A stretch of 47,791 nucleotides of DNA from Alphaproteobacteria bacterium (GCA_030432315.1 JAUIHM010000014.1:1-47791), one strand, 5' to 3'; positions 9,913 to 18,876 are shown, counted from the first letter of the stretch. The notes: generated by a model not told the origin, from the sequence alone. Translations and numbers: made by a program.

Positions 9913-10853
9913 ACCTCGGGATTGTCGCCATCGTCCTGCCGGTGTTCGTCATCGCCGGGGCAGGCTACCTCGCCACACGCCTGCGGCTGTTTTCGCAGTC
10001 GAGCGTTTCCGGCCTGATGGAATACGCCCGCAACTTCGCCATCCCCTGCCTGCTGTTTCAGGCGATCTCCACTCTCGATCTCAATGCGGTTTTCGACTAC
10101 CGGCTGCTGTTTTCCTTCTATGCCGGAGCGGTGACCTCGTTTCTGCTCGGGATCCTCGGGGCAAGACGGCTGTTCGGCCGGCGTCCCGGCGAAGCGGTGG
10201 CGGTCGGCTTCTGCGCCCTGTTCTCCAATTCGGTTCTTCTCGGCCTGCCGATCATGGAACGGGCCTATGGCATCGACGCCATGGGGCCGAGCTTCGCCAT
10301 CGTCGCGGTTCATGCGCCGTTCTGTTATCTTCTCGGCATTACGATCATGGAATTTGCCCGCGCGGATGGACAGAACCTGTTCCAGACCGGCCGGGCGGTG
10401 GTCAACGCGATGTTCCGCAACGCCATGGTAATCGGTCTCGGGCTGGGGTTCCTTGTCAACCTCACCCATGTCGCCGTCCCTGAAACCCTGCAGATATCCA
10501 TCGGCTACATGGCCCGCTCCGGCCTGCCCGCGGCCCTGTTCGCGCTTGGCGGTCTGCTGACCAAATACTCCCTGAGCGCTGCGATTCCCGAGGCGGCCAT
10601 GGTGTCGGTGCTGTCGCTGGTGCTGCACCCGATGATCGCCTACCTGCTCGCCGGCCCGGTGTTTCACCTGCCGGTGGAATTCGTCCGCGCCGCCGTCGTC
10701 ACCGCCGCGATGGCCCCGGGCGTCAACGGCTACGTCTTCGCCAGCTACTACGCCCGCAGCCAGGCACAGGCCGCGAGCGCCGTTCTGCTCGGAACCATGC
10801 TGTCGGTGATCTCGATCCCGGTCTGGCTCTGGGTCCTGTCCGGATACGGCTGA
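9909..10853 (+). CDS. AEC family (auxin efflux carrier-like) transporter
   Basis: A 314-residue protein of about ten membrane helices of the AEC/PIN-like family, which exports or exchanges organic acids such as malate or malonate. Recognisable parts are the N-terminal IVLPVFVIAGAGYLATR and the central ALFALGGLLTKYSL near the family's broken-helix region. The start is a TTG overlapping the upstream stop (TTGA), giving translational coupling. The substrate cannot be told from sequence. A perfect hairpin terminator begins inside the last codons. Confidence 0.88.
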   Translation: MNLGIVAIVLPVFVIAGAGYLATRLRLFSQSSVSGLMEYARNFAIPCLLFQAISTLDLNAVFDYRLLFSFYAGAVTSFLLGILGARRLFGRRPGEAVAVGFCALFSNSVLLGLPIMERAYGIDAMGPSFAIVAVHAPFCYLLGITIMEFARADGQNLFQTGRAVVNAMFRNAMVIGLGLGFLVNLTHVAVPETLQISIGYMARSGLPAALFALGGLLTKYSLSAAIPEAAMVSVLSLVLHPMIAYLLAGPVFHLPVEFVRAAVVTAAMAPGVNGYVFASYYARSQAQAASAVLLGTMLSVISIPVWLWVLSGYG

Positions 10854-10877
10854 CCGGTGCCCCGGTCAGCCGTATTT
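10844..10877 (+). terminator. Rho-independent terminator after the AEC permease gene
   Basis: A perfect 14-bp inverted repeat (ATACGGCTGACCGG at 10844-10857 and its complement at 10862-10875) with a 4-base loop is followed by TTT. The left arm contains the stop codon of the AEC gene. The convergent Gfo/Idh gene ends at 10899, so the same hairpin may serve both directions. Confidence 0.85.
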
Positions 10878-10898
10878 CTGTCCGGCGGGACGGGGCCC

Positions 10899-12059
10899 CT
10901 AGAGTTTGATCCAGGCGCCGTCGCGCTTCGAGGACCGCACGCAGGCATCGACAAACGCCACCCCCGTGACCCCGTCCTCGATGGTCGGAAACACCACGTC
11001 GTCCGGGATCGGCCGCGACGCCTGTTTCGCCCGGATCGCCCGCGCGGCTTCGGTGTAGATGTTGGCGAACCCTTCGAGATACCCCTCCGGATGCCCCGCC
11101 GGAATCCGGCTCATCCGCGCCGCCGCAGCACCGGTGTCCTGCCCGCCCCGGGTCAGCCGCTGGCGCGGTTTGCCAAGCGGCGTGTACCAGAGATAGTTCG
11201 GGTTTTCCTGCTCCCACTCAAGCCCGCCGGTCTCGCCATAGACCCGCAGCCGCAGGCCGTTCTCGCAACCCGACGCCACCTGCGAGCACCACAGCATGCC
11301 CCGCGCGCCGCCCTCGAACCGCATCAGCACATGGCCGTTGTCGTCGACCTGCCGACCCGGTACGAAGGCCTGCAGATCGGCGGCGAGCGATTCCAGCGTC
11401 AGCCCGGTGACGAAGGAGGCGAGGTTGAACGCATGGGTGCCGATGTCGCCGGTCGAGCCGCCCGCACCCGACCGCTCCGGATCGGTGCGCCAGGCGGCCT
11501 GTTTGTTGTCCTGCGGCTCGGCCAGCCAGTCCTGGGCATATTCCGCCTGCACCACCCGGATCTTGCCGATCACCCCTTCGGCGACCATCTGCCGCGCCTG
11601 GCGGATCATCGGATAGCCGGTGTAATTGTGGGTCAGCACGAACACCGTGCCGGTGTTTTCCGCCGCCTTGGCGAGCTTCTTCGCTTCCGGCAGGGTCGCG
11701 GTCAGCGGCTTGTCGCAGATCACGTGAATGCCCCGGCGCAGAAATTCTTTCGCCACCGGCGCATGCATGTGGTTCGGCGTGACGATCGCCACCGCGTCGA
11801 TCCCGTCCTTGAGCCGCGCCTCACGGATCGCCATCGCCCTGAAATCGTCGTAAATCCGGTCCTCCGACAGCCCGAGCGCCCGTCCGCTCGCCTGTGACTT
11901 CTCGGCGGTCGACGACAGCGCCCCGGCCACCAGTTCCCATTCGTCGTCGATCCGCGACGCGATCCGGTGCACCGCGCCGATGAAGGCGTCATTGCCGCCC
12001 CCGACCATGCCCAGTTTCAGCCGCGGTGCGCGGGTTTCGCTCGTTCCTGCAATTGCCAT
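10899..12059 (-). CDS. Gfo/Idh/MocA family NAD(P)-dependent oxidoreductase
   Basis: A 386-residue dehydrogenase with an N-terminal Rossmann fold (LGMVGGGNDAFIG, residues about 16-28). It has the family signature CDKPLTATLPEA, containing the catalytic Lys of the EKP-type motif, and a C-terminal alpha/beta domain with GGSTGDIGTHAFNLA. Relatives oxidise sugars, inositols or their derivatives. It ends in TAG. It lies 11 bp after the sugar isomerase on the same strand, so the two probably form a catabolic operon. Substrate unknown; no dedicated regulator is next to it. Confidence 0.92.
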   Translation of the reverse strand: MAIAGTSETRAPRLKLGMVGGGNDAFIGAVHRIASRIDDEWELVAGALSSTAEKSQASGRALGLSEDRIYDDFRAMAIREARLKDGIDAVAIVTPNHMHAPVAKEFLRRGIHVICDKPLTATLPEAKKLAKAAENTGTVFVLTHNYTGYPMIRQARQMVAEGVIGKIRVVQAEYAQDWLAEPQDNKQAAWRTDPERSGAGGSTGDIGTHAFNLASFVTGLTLESLAADLQAFVPGRQVDDNGHVLMRFEGGARGMLWCSQVASGCENGLRLRVYGETGGLEWEQENPNYLWYTPLGKPRQRLTRGGQDTGAAAARMSRIPAGHPEGYLEGFANIYTEAARAIRAKQASRPIPDDVVFPTIEDGVTGVAFVDACVRSSKRDGAWIKL

Positions 12060-12070
12060 GATCTTTCCCC

Positions 12071-13123
12071 CTATATCCCGAGCATCCTGCGGTTCGCCGC
12101 ATCATCGGCGCCGCTGTCGGCAAAATCGTCGAACGCCCGTTCGGTCACGCGGATGATGTGATCGGTGACGAACTGTGCCCCTTCGCGTGCCCCGTCCTCG
12201 GGATGCTTTAGCGCGCATTCCCATTCGACCACCGCCCAACCATCGAAATCATTGGCGGTCAGCTTCGAGAACACCGCGCCGAAATCGACCTGGCCGTCGC
12301 CGGGGCTGCGGAACCGCCCGGCCCGCTCCACCCAGGGCGCATAGCCCGAATAGACACCCTGCCGCCCGGTCGGATTGAATTCCGCGTCCTTGACGTGGAA
12401 CATCCTGATCCGGTCTTTGTAGATGTCGAGATGGTCCAGGTAATCGAGGCACTGCAGCACGTAATGCGACGGATCATAGAGCATGTTGCAGCGCGCATGG
12501 CCGCCGACCCGCTCGAGGAACATCTCGAACGTGGTGCCGTCGAACAGATCCTCGCCCGGATGGATTTCGTAACACACATCGACGCCGTTTTCCTCGGCCA
12601 CGTCGAGGATCGGCTTCCAGCGCGCCGCCAGTTCGTCGAACGCCGCTTCGATCAGCCCGGCGGGCCGCTGCGGCCAAGGGTACATGTATGGCCAGGCCAA
12701 CGCGCCGGAAAAGCTCGCCATTGCGCCGAGGCCCATGTTGCCCGACGCCTTCAGCGCGTTTTTCACCTGATCGACCGCCCAGGCCTGCCGGGCCTTCGGA
12801 TTGCCGCGCACGCTTTCGGCGGCGAAGCCGTCGAAGGCGATGTCATACGCCGGATGCACCGCGACCAGCTGTCCCTGCAGATGGGTCGAAAGCTCGGTCA
12901 CCTCGATGCCGTTTGCCGCCGCGACCCCCTTGAACTCGTCGCAGTAATCCCGGCTCTCCGCTGCCTTCGCGAGGTCGATCAGATTGCCGTCCCAGGTTGG
13001 AACCTGGACACCCCTGTATCCACAGTCCGCCGCCCATTTGGTGATCCCGTCCCAGGTATTGAACGGCGGCTCATTGCCGCCAAACTGCCCGAGAAACAGC
13101 GCCGGTCCCTTGATCGTCTTCAT
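12071..13123 (-). CDS. sugar phosphate isomerase/epimerase (xylose isomerase-like TIM barrel)
   Basis: A 350-residue AP-endonuclease-2-type TIM barrel starting MKTIKGPALFLGQFG. The ATG at 13123 is preceded by a strong GGAGG. Metal-site motifs include CYEIHPGEDLFDG, NMLYDPSHYVLQ, FHVKDAEFN and the terminal WAVVEWECAL with the catalytic Glu. Such proteins often work with Gfo/Idh dehydrogenases on inositol- or hexose-derived compounds, and one follows here at 11 bp. The exact reaction is not deducible. Confidence 0.9.
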   Translation of the reverse strand: MKTIKGPALFLGQFGGNEPPFNTWDGITKWAADCGYRGVQVPTWDGNLIDLAKAAESRDYCDEFKGVAAANGIEVTELSTHLQGQLVAVHPAYDIAFDGFAAESVRGNPKARQAWAVDQVKNALKASGNMGLGAMASFSGALAWPYMYPWPQRPAGLIEAAFDELAARWKPILDVAEENGVDVCYEIHPGEDLFDGTTFEMFLERVGGHARCNMLYDPSHYVLQCLDYLDHLDIYKDRIRMFHVKDAEFNPTGRQGVYSGYAPWVERAGRFRSPGDGQVDFGAVFSKLTANDFDGWAVVEWECALKHPEDGAREGAQFVTDHIIRVTERAFDDFADSGADDAANRRMLGI

Positions 13124-13815
13124 GCTTAACCTCCCTGGATTCGGCCGGAGTGTTGACCAGGTCTTACCTGTGCGCAAGCCCCTCTCCCCCCGGAAGCGGA
13201 GTTAATTTGACACATGGATTAAATCCCGTCGCACCCCCGCTGCAAGGCGGGCGCATCGCCTCGGCCCCAGGGGACCTCGGCAATGCGGTCCAGGCCTGCG
13301 GCCCGGACGAATGGCCCATCTACCGGTCGCGCCCGCATTGCCCTCGGCAGGCCAGGCACCGCAGCAACAGCCCTTGCCCTGGCACGACATCTCGCTTGAG
13401 ACGCAACTCGAGTACCCAACACTCCGGTTGCGACCCGGTTGATCGGCGACGTGCGCATGACCGGTGTCGATCCGGACGATGCCGCGCGTCTTTGGGGCCG
13501 TCATCCCTGGCCCGTCGAGCCCGGCCATCCGACACCGCCCGCGCCCGTCCTGCCGCGGCGCAGGACCCGCCGCGTTAACTTTTTGCTGCTTTGCCGAAAT
13601 CGTCGGTATCACTCGGGTATCGAAAGGGTACGGGAAGGGTATCCGGTCGCCGCAGGGTTAACGCCAGGCCGCCAGCGCCGGACCACGCCCCGTCCATGCA
13701 CCCGTCTCGCCACACGCGGAACGCCCATTCGGGCCCGAAACTGTTGCGCTCGGGCCGTGACCCTGTGCAAACTGCCGCCAGAAACCAACAAACCGTCAGG
13801 GAGACGTCAACAGAG
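13124..13815. other. 692-bp divergent intergenic region without a convincing gene
   Basis: This lies between the - strand sugar isomerase and the + strand TRAP solute receptor. Short overlapping ORFs occur on both strands, but none has an RBS, a recognisable domain or consistent codon use. The right half holds the 11-bp-step repeat element at 13574-13662. The left part has an AT-rich patch around 13200-13230 (GTTAATTTGACACATGGATT) that could belong to the promoter of the sugar genes. No tRNA or known riboswitch shape was recognised. Confidence 0.5.
13574..13662 (+). repeat. 11-bp-step GTAYC repeat element, copy 1
   Basis: Four direct units begin at 13606, 13617, 13628 and 13639 with GTATC, GTATC, GTACG and GTATC, each full unit ending in GG. 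The step is exactly 11 bp. GTTAAC occurs at 13574-13579, 32 bp before the first unit, and again at 13657-13662, 18 bp after the start of the last unit. The same layout occurs at 25879-25966 and, on the other strand, at 38894-38991. Function unknown; an array of protein-binding sites on one DNA face is the simplest reading. Confidence 0.75.
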
Positions 13816-14826
13816 ATGAAACACAAAGTCCTGAACCTTGCCACCTCCACCGTCCTCGCCCTCGGCCTCGCTGCCCCGGCGATGGCGGAAGAGGCGAGCT
13901 ACATCCTCGCCACCGCCTCCACCGGCGGCACCTACTATCCGGTCGGCGTGGCGCTCTCAACGCTGACCAAGGTCAAACTCGAACCCACCGAAAAGGTCGG
14001 CATGTCGGCGATCAACTCCGCCGGATCGGGGGAAAACATCCGGCTGATGCGGGAAAACGAGGCGCAGTTTTCGATTCTTCAGGGGCTCTACGGCTATTTC
14101 GCCGCCACCGGCACCGGCCCGCTCGAAGCCGACGGCCCGCAGACCAACCTGCGTTCGGTGTCGATGCTGTGGCAGAATGTCGAGCAGTTCCTCGTTGCCT
14201 CCGACGCCGCCCCCACCGGCACGATGGCCGATTTCGTCGCCCTGAAAGGGCAAACCGTCGGTCTCGGCGCCCGCAATTCCGGCACCATAGGCTCCAACGA
14301 GGCGATTCTTTCCGGTCTCGGCGTCAACATCTATGATGACTATACGCTGTTCGAAGGTGGCTATGGACCCTCCGCCGAGGCACTGCAGAACGGACAGGCC
14401 ATGGGCATCTCGATCCCCGCCGGTGTTCCAACCTCCGCCATCAGCCAGCTGTTCGCAACCGTTGGCGACGGCGTGACAATGCTCAACTTCACCGATGAGG
14501 AAATGGCCGCCGCCGACAGCGAGCGCAATCTCTGGACCCGGTTCGTCATCCCGGCCGGCACCTACCCGGGCCAGGCGGAAGACTTCAACACCATTGCCCA
14601 GCCGAACTTTCTTGCGGTCCGCGACGACGTGTCCGAGGAAAACGTCTACATGATCACAAAGACGATCTATGAAAACCTCGGCTTCCTCCAGGCCATCCAC
14701 CCGGCGACCGAGGTGATGTCGATCGACAGCGCCATTGCCGGACTGCCGCTGCCGCTGCATCCGGGCGCGGCACGATACTACCAGGAAGTCGGACTTGAGA
14801 TCCCCGAGCGTCTGATCGCCAAATAG
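13816..14826 (+). CDS. TAXI family TRAP transporter solute-binding protein
   Basis: A 336-residue periplasmic receptor with a signal peptide (MKHKVLNLATSTVLALGLAA, cut after AMA). The mature protein opens with the family hallmark ILATASTGGTYYPVG. Other conserved stretches are SAGSGENIRLM, GARNSGTIGSN and the C-terminal PLHPGAARYYQEVG. TAXI receptors deliver organic acids or amino acids such as glutamate to a fused TRAP permease. That partner gene follows but is interrupted by a stop codon. Several in-frame upstream methionines were rejected because only 13816 gives the signal peptide. Confidence 0.93.
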   Translation: MKHKVLNLATSTVLALGLAAPAMAEEASYILATASTGGTYYPVGVALSTLTKVKLEPTEKVGMSAINSAGSGENIRLMRENEAQFSILQGLYGYFAATGTGPLEADGPQTNLRSVSMLWQNVEQFLVASDAAPTGTMADFVALKGQTVGLGARNSGTIGSNEAILSGLGVNIYDDYTLFEGGYGPSAEALQNGQAMGISIPAGVPTSAISQLFATVGDGVTMLNFTDEEMAAADSERNLWTRFVIPAGTYPGQAEDFNTIAQPNFLAVRDDVSEENVYMITKTIYENLGFLQAIHPATEVMSIDSAIAGLPLPLHPGAARYYQEVGLEIPERLIAK

Positions 14827-14866
14827 GCGGACCGGCCGGTTTTACCGCCGGTCGACCGGGATATTC

Positions 14867-14890
14867 GGGCAGCCCAAGCCGGGGCTGCCC
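14867..14890 (+). promoter_or_regulatory. hairpin between TRAP receptor and permease genes
   Basis: A 9-bp perfect stem (GGGCAGCCC at 14867-14875, GGGCTGCCC at 14882-14890) with a 6-base loop and no T-run. Such hairpins after solute-binding-protein genes commonly stabilise the upstream message or attenuate read-through, giving more receptor than permease. That role is inferred here. Confidence 0.6.
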
Positions 14891-14915
14891 ACCCCTTCGA
14901 CGGACAGGACAGCCC

Positions 14916-17039
14916 ATGACAGCCCATGATCCCGAAGCCGGCGATCCGGATGCCGGTCCCGCCGCCCAGCGGCATTTTACCGGCCTGGCCTCCCGGGCGC
15001 TCACGGCTCTGGCGGTATTCCTGTCGCTGGCGCACATGTTTCTGGCGATCTTTCCGTGGCTGTCGGAACTTGACCGCAACATCTTTCACTTCGCCGGCTT
15101 CGCCCTGCTGGCGGCGATCCTCTATCCGATGTCGCGCAGCAGGGCCTGGATGCAGAGCCGTGCCGCGCTCGCCATCGATGTGGGCATCGGCGTGGTCACC
15201 GTCCTGGCCGCGATCCATCTCGCCTTCGCGGAGGACGCCATTTACGCCCGCGGCGTACGGCTTTCCCCGCTCGACTGGGCGGCGTGCATCGCCGTGATCC
15301 TTGGGGCAGTCGAACTGCCCCGCCGCTCCGCCGGCATCGTCATCCCGATCCTCATCATCCTCTCGCTCACCTACGTCACCACCTGGGGGTCGTGGATCGG
15401 CGGGGTGTTTTCCTTCCCCGGTCTTTCGACCGAAACCGTGCTGTTCCGCTCGATCTACGGCGACGATGCACTGTTTGGAACCATTGCCCGGATTTCCTCG
15501 ACCTACGTGTTCCTGTTCATCATCTTCGGGGCATTCCTGATCCAGTCCGGGGCAGGGGAATTCGTGATCGACCTCGCCCGCACCATCGCCGGAAAGACCG
15601 TCGGCGGCCCTGGCCTCGTCGCGGTGGTAGCCTCGGGCCTGACCGGCACGATCTCCGGTTCCGCCATCGCCAACACCGCCTCCACCGGGGTCATCACCAT
15701 CCCGCTGATGAAACGCGCCGGTTACCAGCCGAAGTTTGCCGCCGGGGTCGAGGCCGCCGCCTCGACGGGCGGCCAGCTGATGCCGCCGATCATGGGCGCG
15801 GGCGCCTTCGTCATGGCCAGCTTCACCCAGATCCCCTACTAGAAAATCGTCGTCGCCGCCGCCCTCCCGGCGCTGCTCTATTTCCTCTCGGTGGCGTTTT
15901 TCGTGCGCATCGAGGCCCGCCGCCTCAACCTCCGCCCCCTGCCGACAGAGGGCCGCACCCTGAAGGATGCGCTCCGGGACGGCGGTGCGAGTTTCATCAT
16001 TCCGGTCGGAGTTCTGATCGCTCTCCTGGTCTCCGGCTTCACCCCGTCCTACGCCGCGGTGATCGGCATCGTCACCGTCATCGCCTCAAGTTGGCTGACC
16101 AAGCGGCCGATGGGACTGCGCGGCGTCGTGGCAGCACTCGAATCCGGGGCGCGCAACATGATTACCTCGGCAATCCTGCTCTGCTCGGTCGGCCTTGTTG
16201 TCAACGTCATCGCCACCGCAGGCGTCGGCAATACCTTCTCGCTGATGATCGCAGACTGGGCAGGGGGCAATCTGCTGATCGCCATTGTTCTGATCGGTCT
16301 CGCCTCGCTGGTTCTGGGCATGGGCCTGCCGGTGACCGCGGCCTATATCGTCCTCGCGACCCTGTCGGCGCCGGCGCTCGCCGGCATGATCTCCGACCTG
16401 TCGGTGATTGACGCCATTGCCGCCGGAACCCTGCCGGATGCGGCAAAACCGATCCTGATGCTGGCGAATCCCGACGCGATGACCTTGCTCGCCGGACCGG
16501 TTCCCCATGCCGACGCGGCGGCGCTGGTCGGCGCCCTGCCGCTGGAGATCGCCGCGCCGCTGCGCAGCTTCGTGGTCACACCGGAAGCCGCGCTCGCCGG
16601 GCTGCTCTCAGCGCACATGATCGTTTTCTGGCTCAGCCAGGACAGCAATGTCACCCCGCCGGTCTGTCTGGCCGCCTTCACCGCCGCGGCCATTGCCAAA
16701 TCGCCGCCGATGGCCACCGGTCTTACCAGCTGGAAACTGGCCAAGGGCCTCTACATCGTGCCGGTGCTGTTCGCCTATACGCCGCTCCTGTCCGGCGACT
16801 GGAGCGCGGCGCTGCAGATCTTCGGCTTCGCGGTGATCGGAATCTACGCTTTGGCAGGCGGGCTTCAGGGCTGCATGGAAAAACCGCTGAACCTCGCACT
16901 GCGCGCTTTGGCGCTGGCGCTCGGCATCGCCTGTCTCTGGCCGTTCTCCCTTACGGTCAATGTGGCCGGTGCCCTGGGGACGATCGTGTTGACAGTCATT
17001 AACGCGCGGCTGGGATCCACACCTCAACCTGCCGCCTGA
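14916..17039 (+). pseudogene. TAXI-type TRAP transporter fused permease, interrupted by an in-frame TAG
   Basis: One frame runs from ATG 14916 to TGA 17037-17039 and would encode about 707 residues, a normal size for a fused DctQM permease of TAXI systems. A single TAG at 15840-15842 breaks it after residue 308. Homology continues without shift on both sides: MASFTQIPY, stop, KIVVAAALPALLYFLSV. One base change (for example TGG or CAG to TAG) explains it. The break falls inside the large DctM-like domain, not at the natural Q/M boundary, so two working halves are unlikely. Neighbouring genes use TAG as an ordinary stop (14824-14826 and 10899-10901), which argues against recoding. Confidence 0.8.
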
Positions 17040-17057
17040 CCGGGCTCCCCCCGAGAG

Positions 17058-17081
17058 CGGTCCGCGAGTGCGGAACCGTTT
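17058..17081 (+). terminator. terminator-like hairpin between convergent TRAP permease and DMT genes
   Basis: CGGTCCGC at 17058-17065 pairs with GCGG and ACCG (17070-17073 and 17075-17078) across a 4-base loop with one bulged A, and TTT follows. It lies in the 41-bp gap between the two convergent genes. Confidence 0.6.
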
Positions 17082-18034
17082 CAGGATCCGCGTGCCGCCT
17101 TCATCGCCGCCTCGGTGTTTTTCGTTTCCTGACGCCGCAGCATCCGCTCGCGCTGCAGCGTGTAGATCCCCGAGGCGACGATGATCGCCGTTCCAACCCA
17201 GGTCCAGAGATCCGGGAGCTGGTCGAACACCAGATAGCCGTACATCGTCGCCCAAAGGATCATCATGTACTGCACCGGCGCCACCACCACCGCCTGGGCG
17301 ACCATCAGCGCCTTGATGACCATCAGCTCCCCCACCGCCGTCATCAGGGCGATGCTGACCAGCAGCACGATCTCTTGGGTCGAACCGGGCCAGTGCCAGA
17401 AGAACGGCAGCGGCAGGGTGATGGCGAAACTTCCCGCCAGCGCCGTATAGGCCACCGTGGTCTCGATGCTGTCCTCGCCGCTCAGAACCCGCGACAGGAT
17501 CTGGCGCAGGGCAAAACAGGTCGCCGCGAGCAGGATGAACAGCGCCGCGGGATCGATCACGCCCATGCCCGGCCGTACCACGATCAGCATGCCGATAAAT
17601 CCTATCGCCACCGCGGCCCAGCGGCGCGGGCCCACCGGTTCGCGCAGGACCAGCGCCCCCAGCACCGTGACGATCAGCGGCGCGACAAAGGTGATCGCCG
17701 TCGCGTCGGCCAGCGGTACGAAACTGATGCCGATGATGAACAGCGACGCCGACCCGACCGCGAGAAATCCGCGCGACATCTGCAGCAGCGGACTGCGGGT
17801 CTTCAGTACAGGAAGCCCCCGCACCGCCAGCAGCACCAGAACCCCGAGAAACAGCCCCAGCTGCCGGGTCCAGACAATCTGGATCGGGTGCAGTGTCGCG
17901 GTCAGGAACTTCGCCTGGGTGTCCACGGCGGCAAAAATGAAGAAGCCGAGCGCCATGAAGGCAATGCCGCGGGTGCTGTCCGTCCGCGCAGGCTCCACGG
18001 CGGCCGACAGGGGGCTGGCCGGATTGAATGACAT
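17081..18034 (-). CDS. DMT superfamily (EamA) permease
   Basis: A 317-residue protein of about ten membrane helices made of two EamA repeats. The first has VDTQAKFLTATLHPIQIVW and the central FVPLADATAITFVAPLIV. The second has ALMTAVGELMVIKALMVAQA with PVQYMMILWATMYGYLVF, which is characteristic of the RhaT/YdcZ-like exporters of this family. Members export metabolites such as amino acids; the substrate is not known. The C-terminal tail is charged and cytoplasmic (QRERMLRRQETKNTE). Confidence 0.9.
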   Translation of the reverse strand: MSFNPASPLSAAVEPARTDSTRGIAFMALGFFIFAAVDTQAKFLTATLHPIQIVWTRQLGLFLGVLVLLAVRGLPVLKTRSPLLQMSRGFLAVGSASLFIIGISFVPLADATAITFVAPLIVTVLGALVLREPVGPRRWAAVAIGFIGMLIVVRPGMGVIDPAALFILLAATCFALRQILSRVLSGEDSIETTVAYTALAGSFAITLPLPFFWHWPGSTQEIVLLVSIALMTAVGELMVIKALMVAQAVVVAPVQYMMILWATMYGYLVFDQLPDLWTWVGTAIIVASGIYTLQRERMLRRQETKNTEAAMKAARGS

Positions 18035-18168
18035 GGCTGACTGCTTTCGAAGGGCCGACCCGAATCGCGCCGGCCATTCCTCCTGCTACCGCCTGGCGAC
18101 CGGCGGGTCCACCCGGCGGCCGACAACATTCCGTCTGGTGAGCCTCAAAGATCACACCTAGGGAGGTG

Positions 18169-18294
18169 ATGATGCGGCCCACTGCCCACCCGCTTGACAC
18201 CGGACACCACCGAACCTATCTGCCGCTCCAGGGTCGAAGGTCCCCGCCGCCCGCAGACGCAAGTCACGGTGAAACCTTCGCAGCGGTCACATGA
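18169..18294 (+). CDS. possible 41-residue small protein with a near-perfect ribosome-binding site
   Basis: Tandem ATGs at 18169 and 18172 follow GGGAGGTGATG, an almost complete match to the 16S anti-Shine-Dalgarno tail. The frame ends with TGA at 18292-18294. The predicted peptide is basic and rich in Pro and His (MRPTAHPLDTGHH at its start) and has no recognised domain. Against it: codon use is not clearly coding, and a TTGACA-N17-TATCTG promoter-like pair (18194-18222) lies inside it. It might be a leader for the downstream gene at 18379. Confidence 0.25.
   Translation: MMRPTAHPLDTGHHRTYLPLQGRRSPPPADASHGETFAAVT
18194..18222 (+). promoter_or_regulatory. candidate sigma-70-type promoter before the GYRDWNTL-domain gene
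   Basis: A consensus -35 TTGACA (18194-18199) is followed by 17 bp and then TATCTG (18217-18222). The -35 is perfect and the -10 is weak. It would give a leader of about 150 bases before the gene at 18379. Confidence 0.3.
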
Positions 18295-18378
18295 CAGCCC
18301 TTTTCGGTCTGGTGCGATCCTTTGGCAACGCGGGCTCCCACGGAACATACGCATCATGTCGCTGAAACGAGGTATGTG

Positions 18379-18831
18379 ATGAACGCTCATGGCACCCTGC
18401 CAACACTTCCCGCCCTGAAGGACCAGGCAAAACGCCTGCGTCATGATCTCGCCGCATCCGGTCATCAGATCGGCCACGGCCAGGCGCTCGAACTTCTGGC
18501 ACACCAGCACGGATACCGTGACTGGAACACCCTGCACGCTGCCGCCGACCGGCCGAAGCCCAATACCCGCACCTGGCAGGTCGGCGAACGGGTCACCGGA
18601 AAGTATCTCGGCCGCGCCTTTGCCGGCAGGATCGTCAGCGTCCGGACCATTTCCGACGGTGGCTGGTTCCGGCTGGCAATCCACTTTGACGCGCCGCTGG
18701 CGGTGGCCGAACTCGGCGGATTGCCGGTGCTGCGCCAACGCATCCACGGCAACGTCGGCCCGGACGGGCGCACGGTGGAAAAGACCTCCAACGGCCAGCC
18801 GCATCTGGTGCTGGACGGGTTCGATGCGTGA
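18379..18831 (+). CDS. small protein annotated in relatives as 'glyoxalase superfamily protein'; GYRDWNTL N-terminal domain
   Basis: A 150-residue protein. Residues about 10-55 form a helical module with LKDQAKRLRHDL, GHGQALELLAHQHG and YRDWNTLHAA. This module recurs in many alphaproteobacterial proteins, often placed before or after a glyoxalase-like fold. The remainder (about 60-150) is beta-rich and contains GKYLGRAFAGRIVSV; no metal-binding residues can be assigned. ATG 18379 has GAGG at a good distance. It converges with mutS. Function unknown; the family name is from memory and not checked. Confidence 0.65.
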   Translation: MNAHGTLPTLPALKDQAKRLRHDLAASGHQIGHGQALELLAHQHGYRDWNTLHAAADRPKPNTRTWQVGERVTGKYLGRAFAGRIVSVRTISDGGWFRLAIHFDAPLAVAELGGLPVLRQRIHGNVGPDGRTVEKTSNGQPHLVLDGFDA

Positions 18832-18876
18832 GCGTCGGGCCCGACCCCGCGGGCCGGGGCTGCCGGCTCCCTGCCG

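Noticed and set aside
15891-17039. Second half of the TRAP permease as a separate functional gene starting at GTG 15891
   Set aside because: No ribosome-binding site, and the split falls inside the DctM-like domain; homology is continuous across the TAG, so an interrupted single gene is the better reading.
16608-18200. 530-codon - strand frame spanning the DMT permease and the TRAP permease end
   Set aside because: Runs out of frame through the DMT gene, whose own frame has the membrane helices and EamA motifs.
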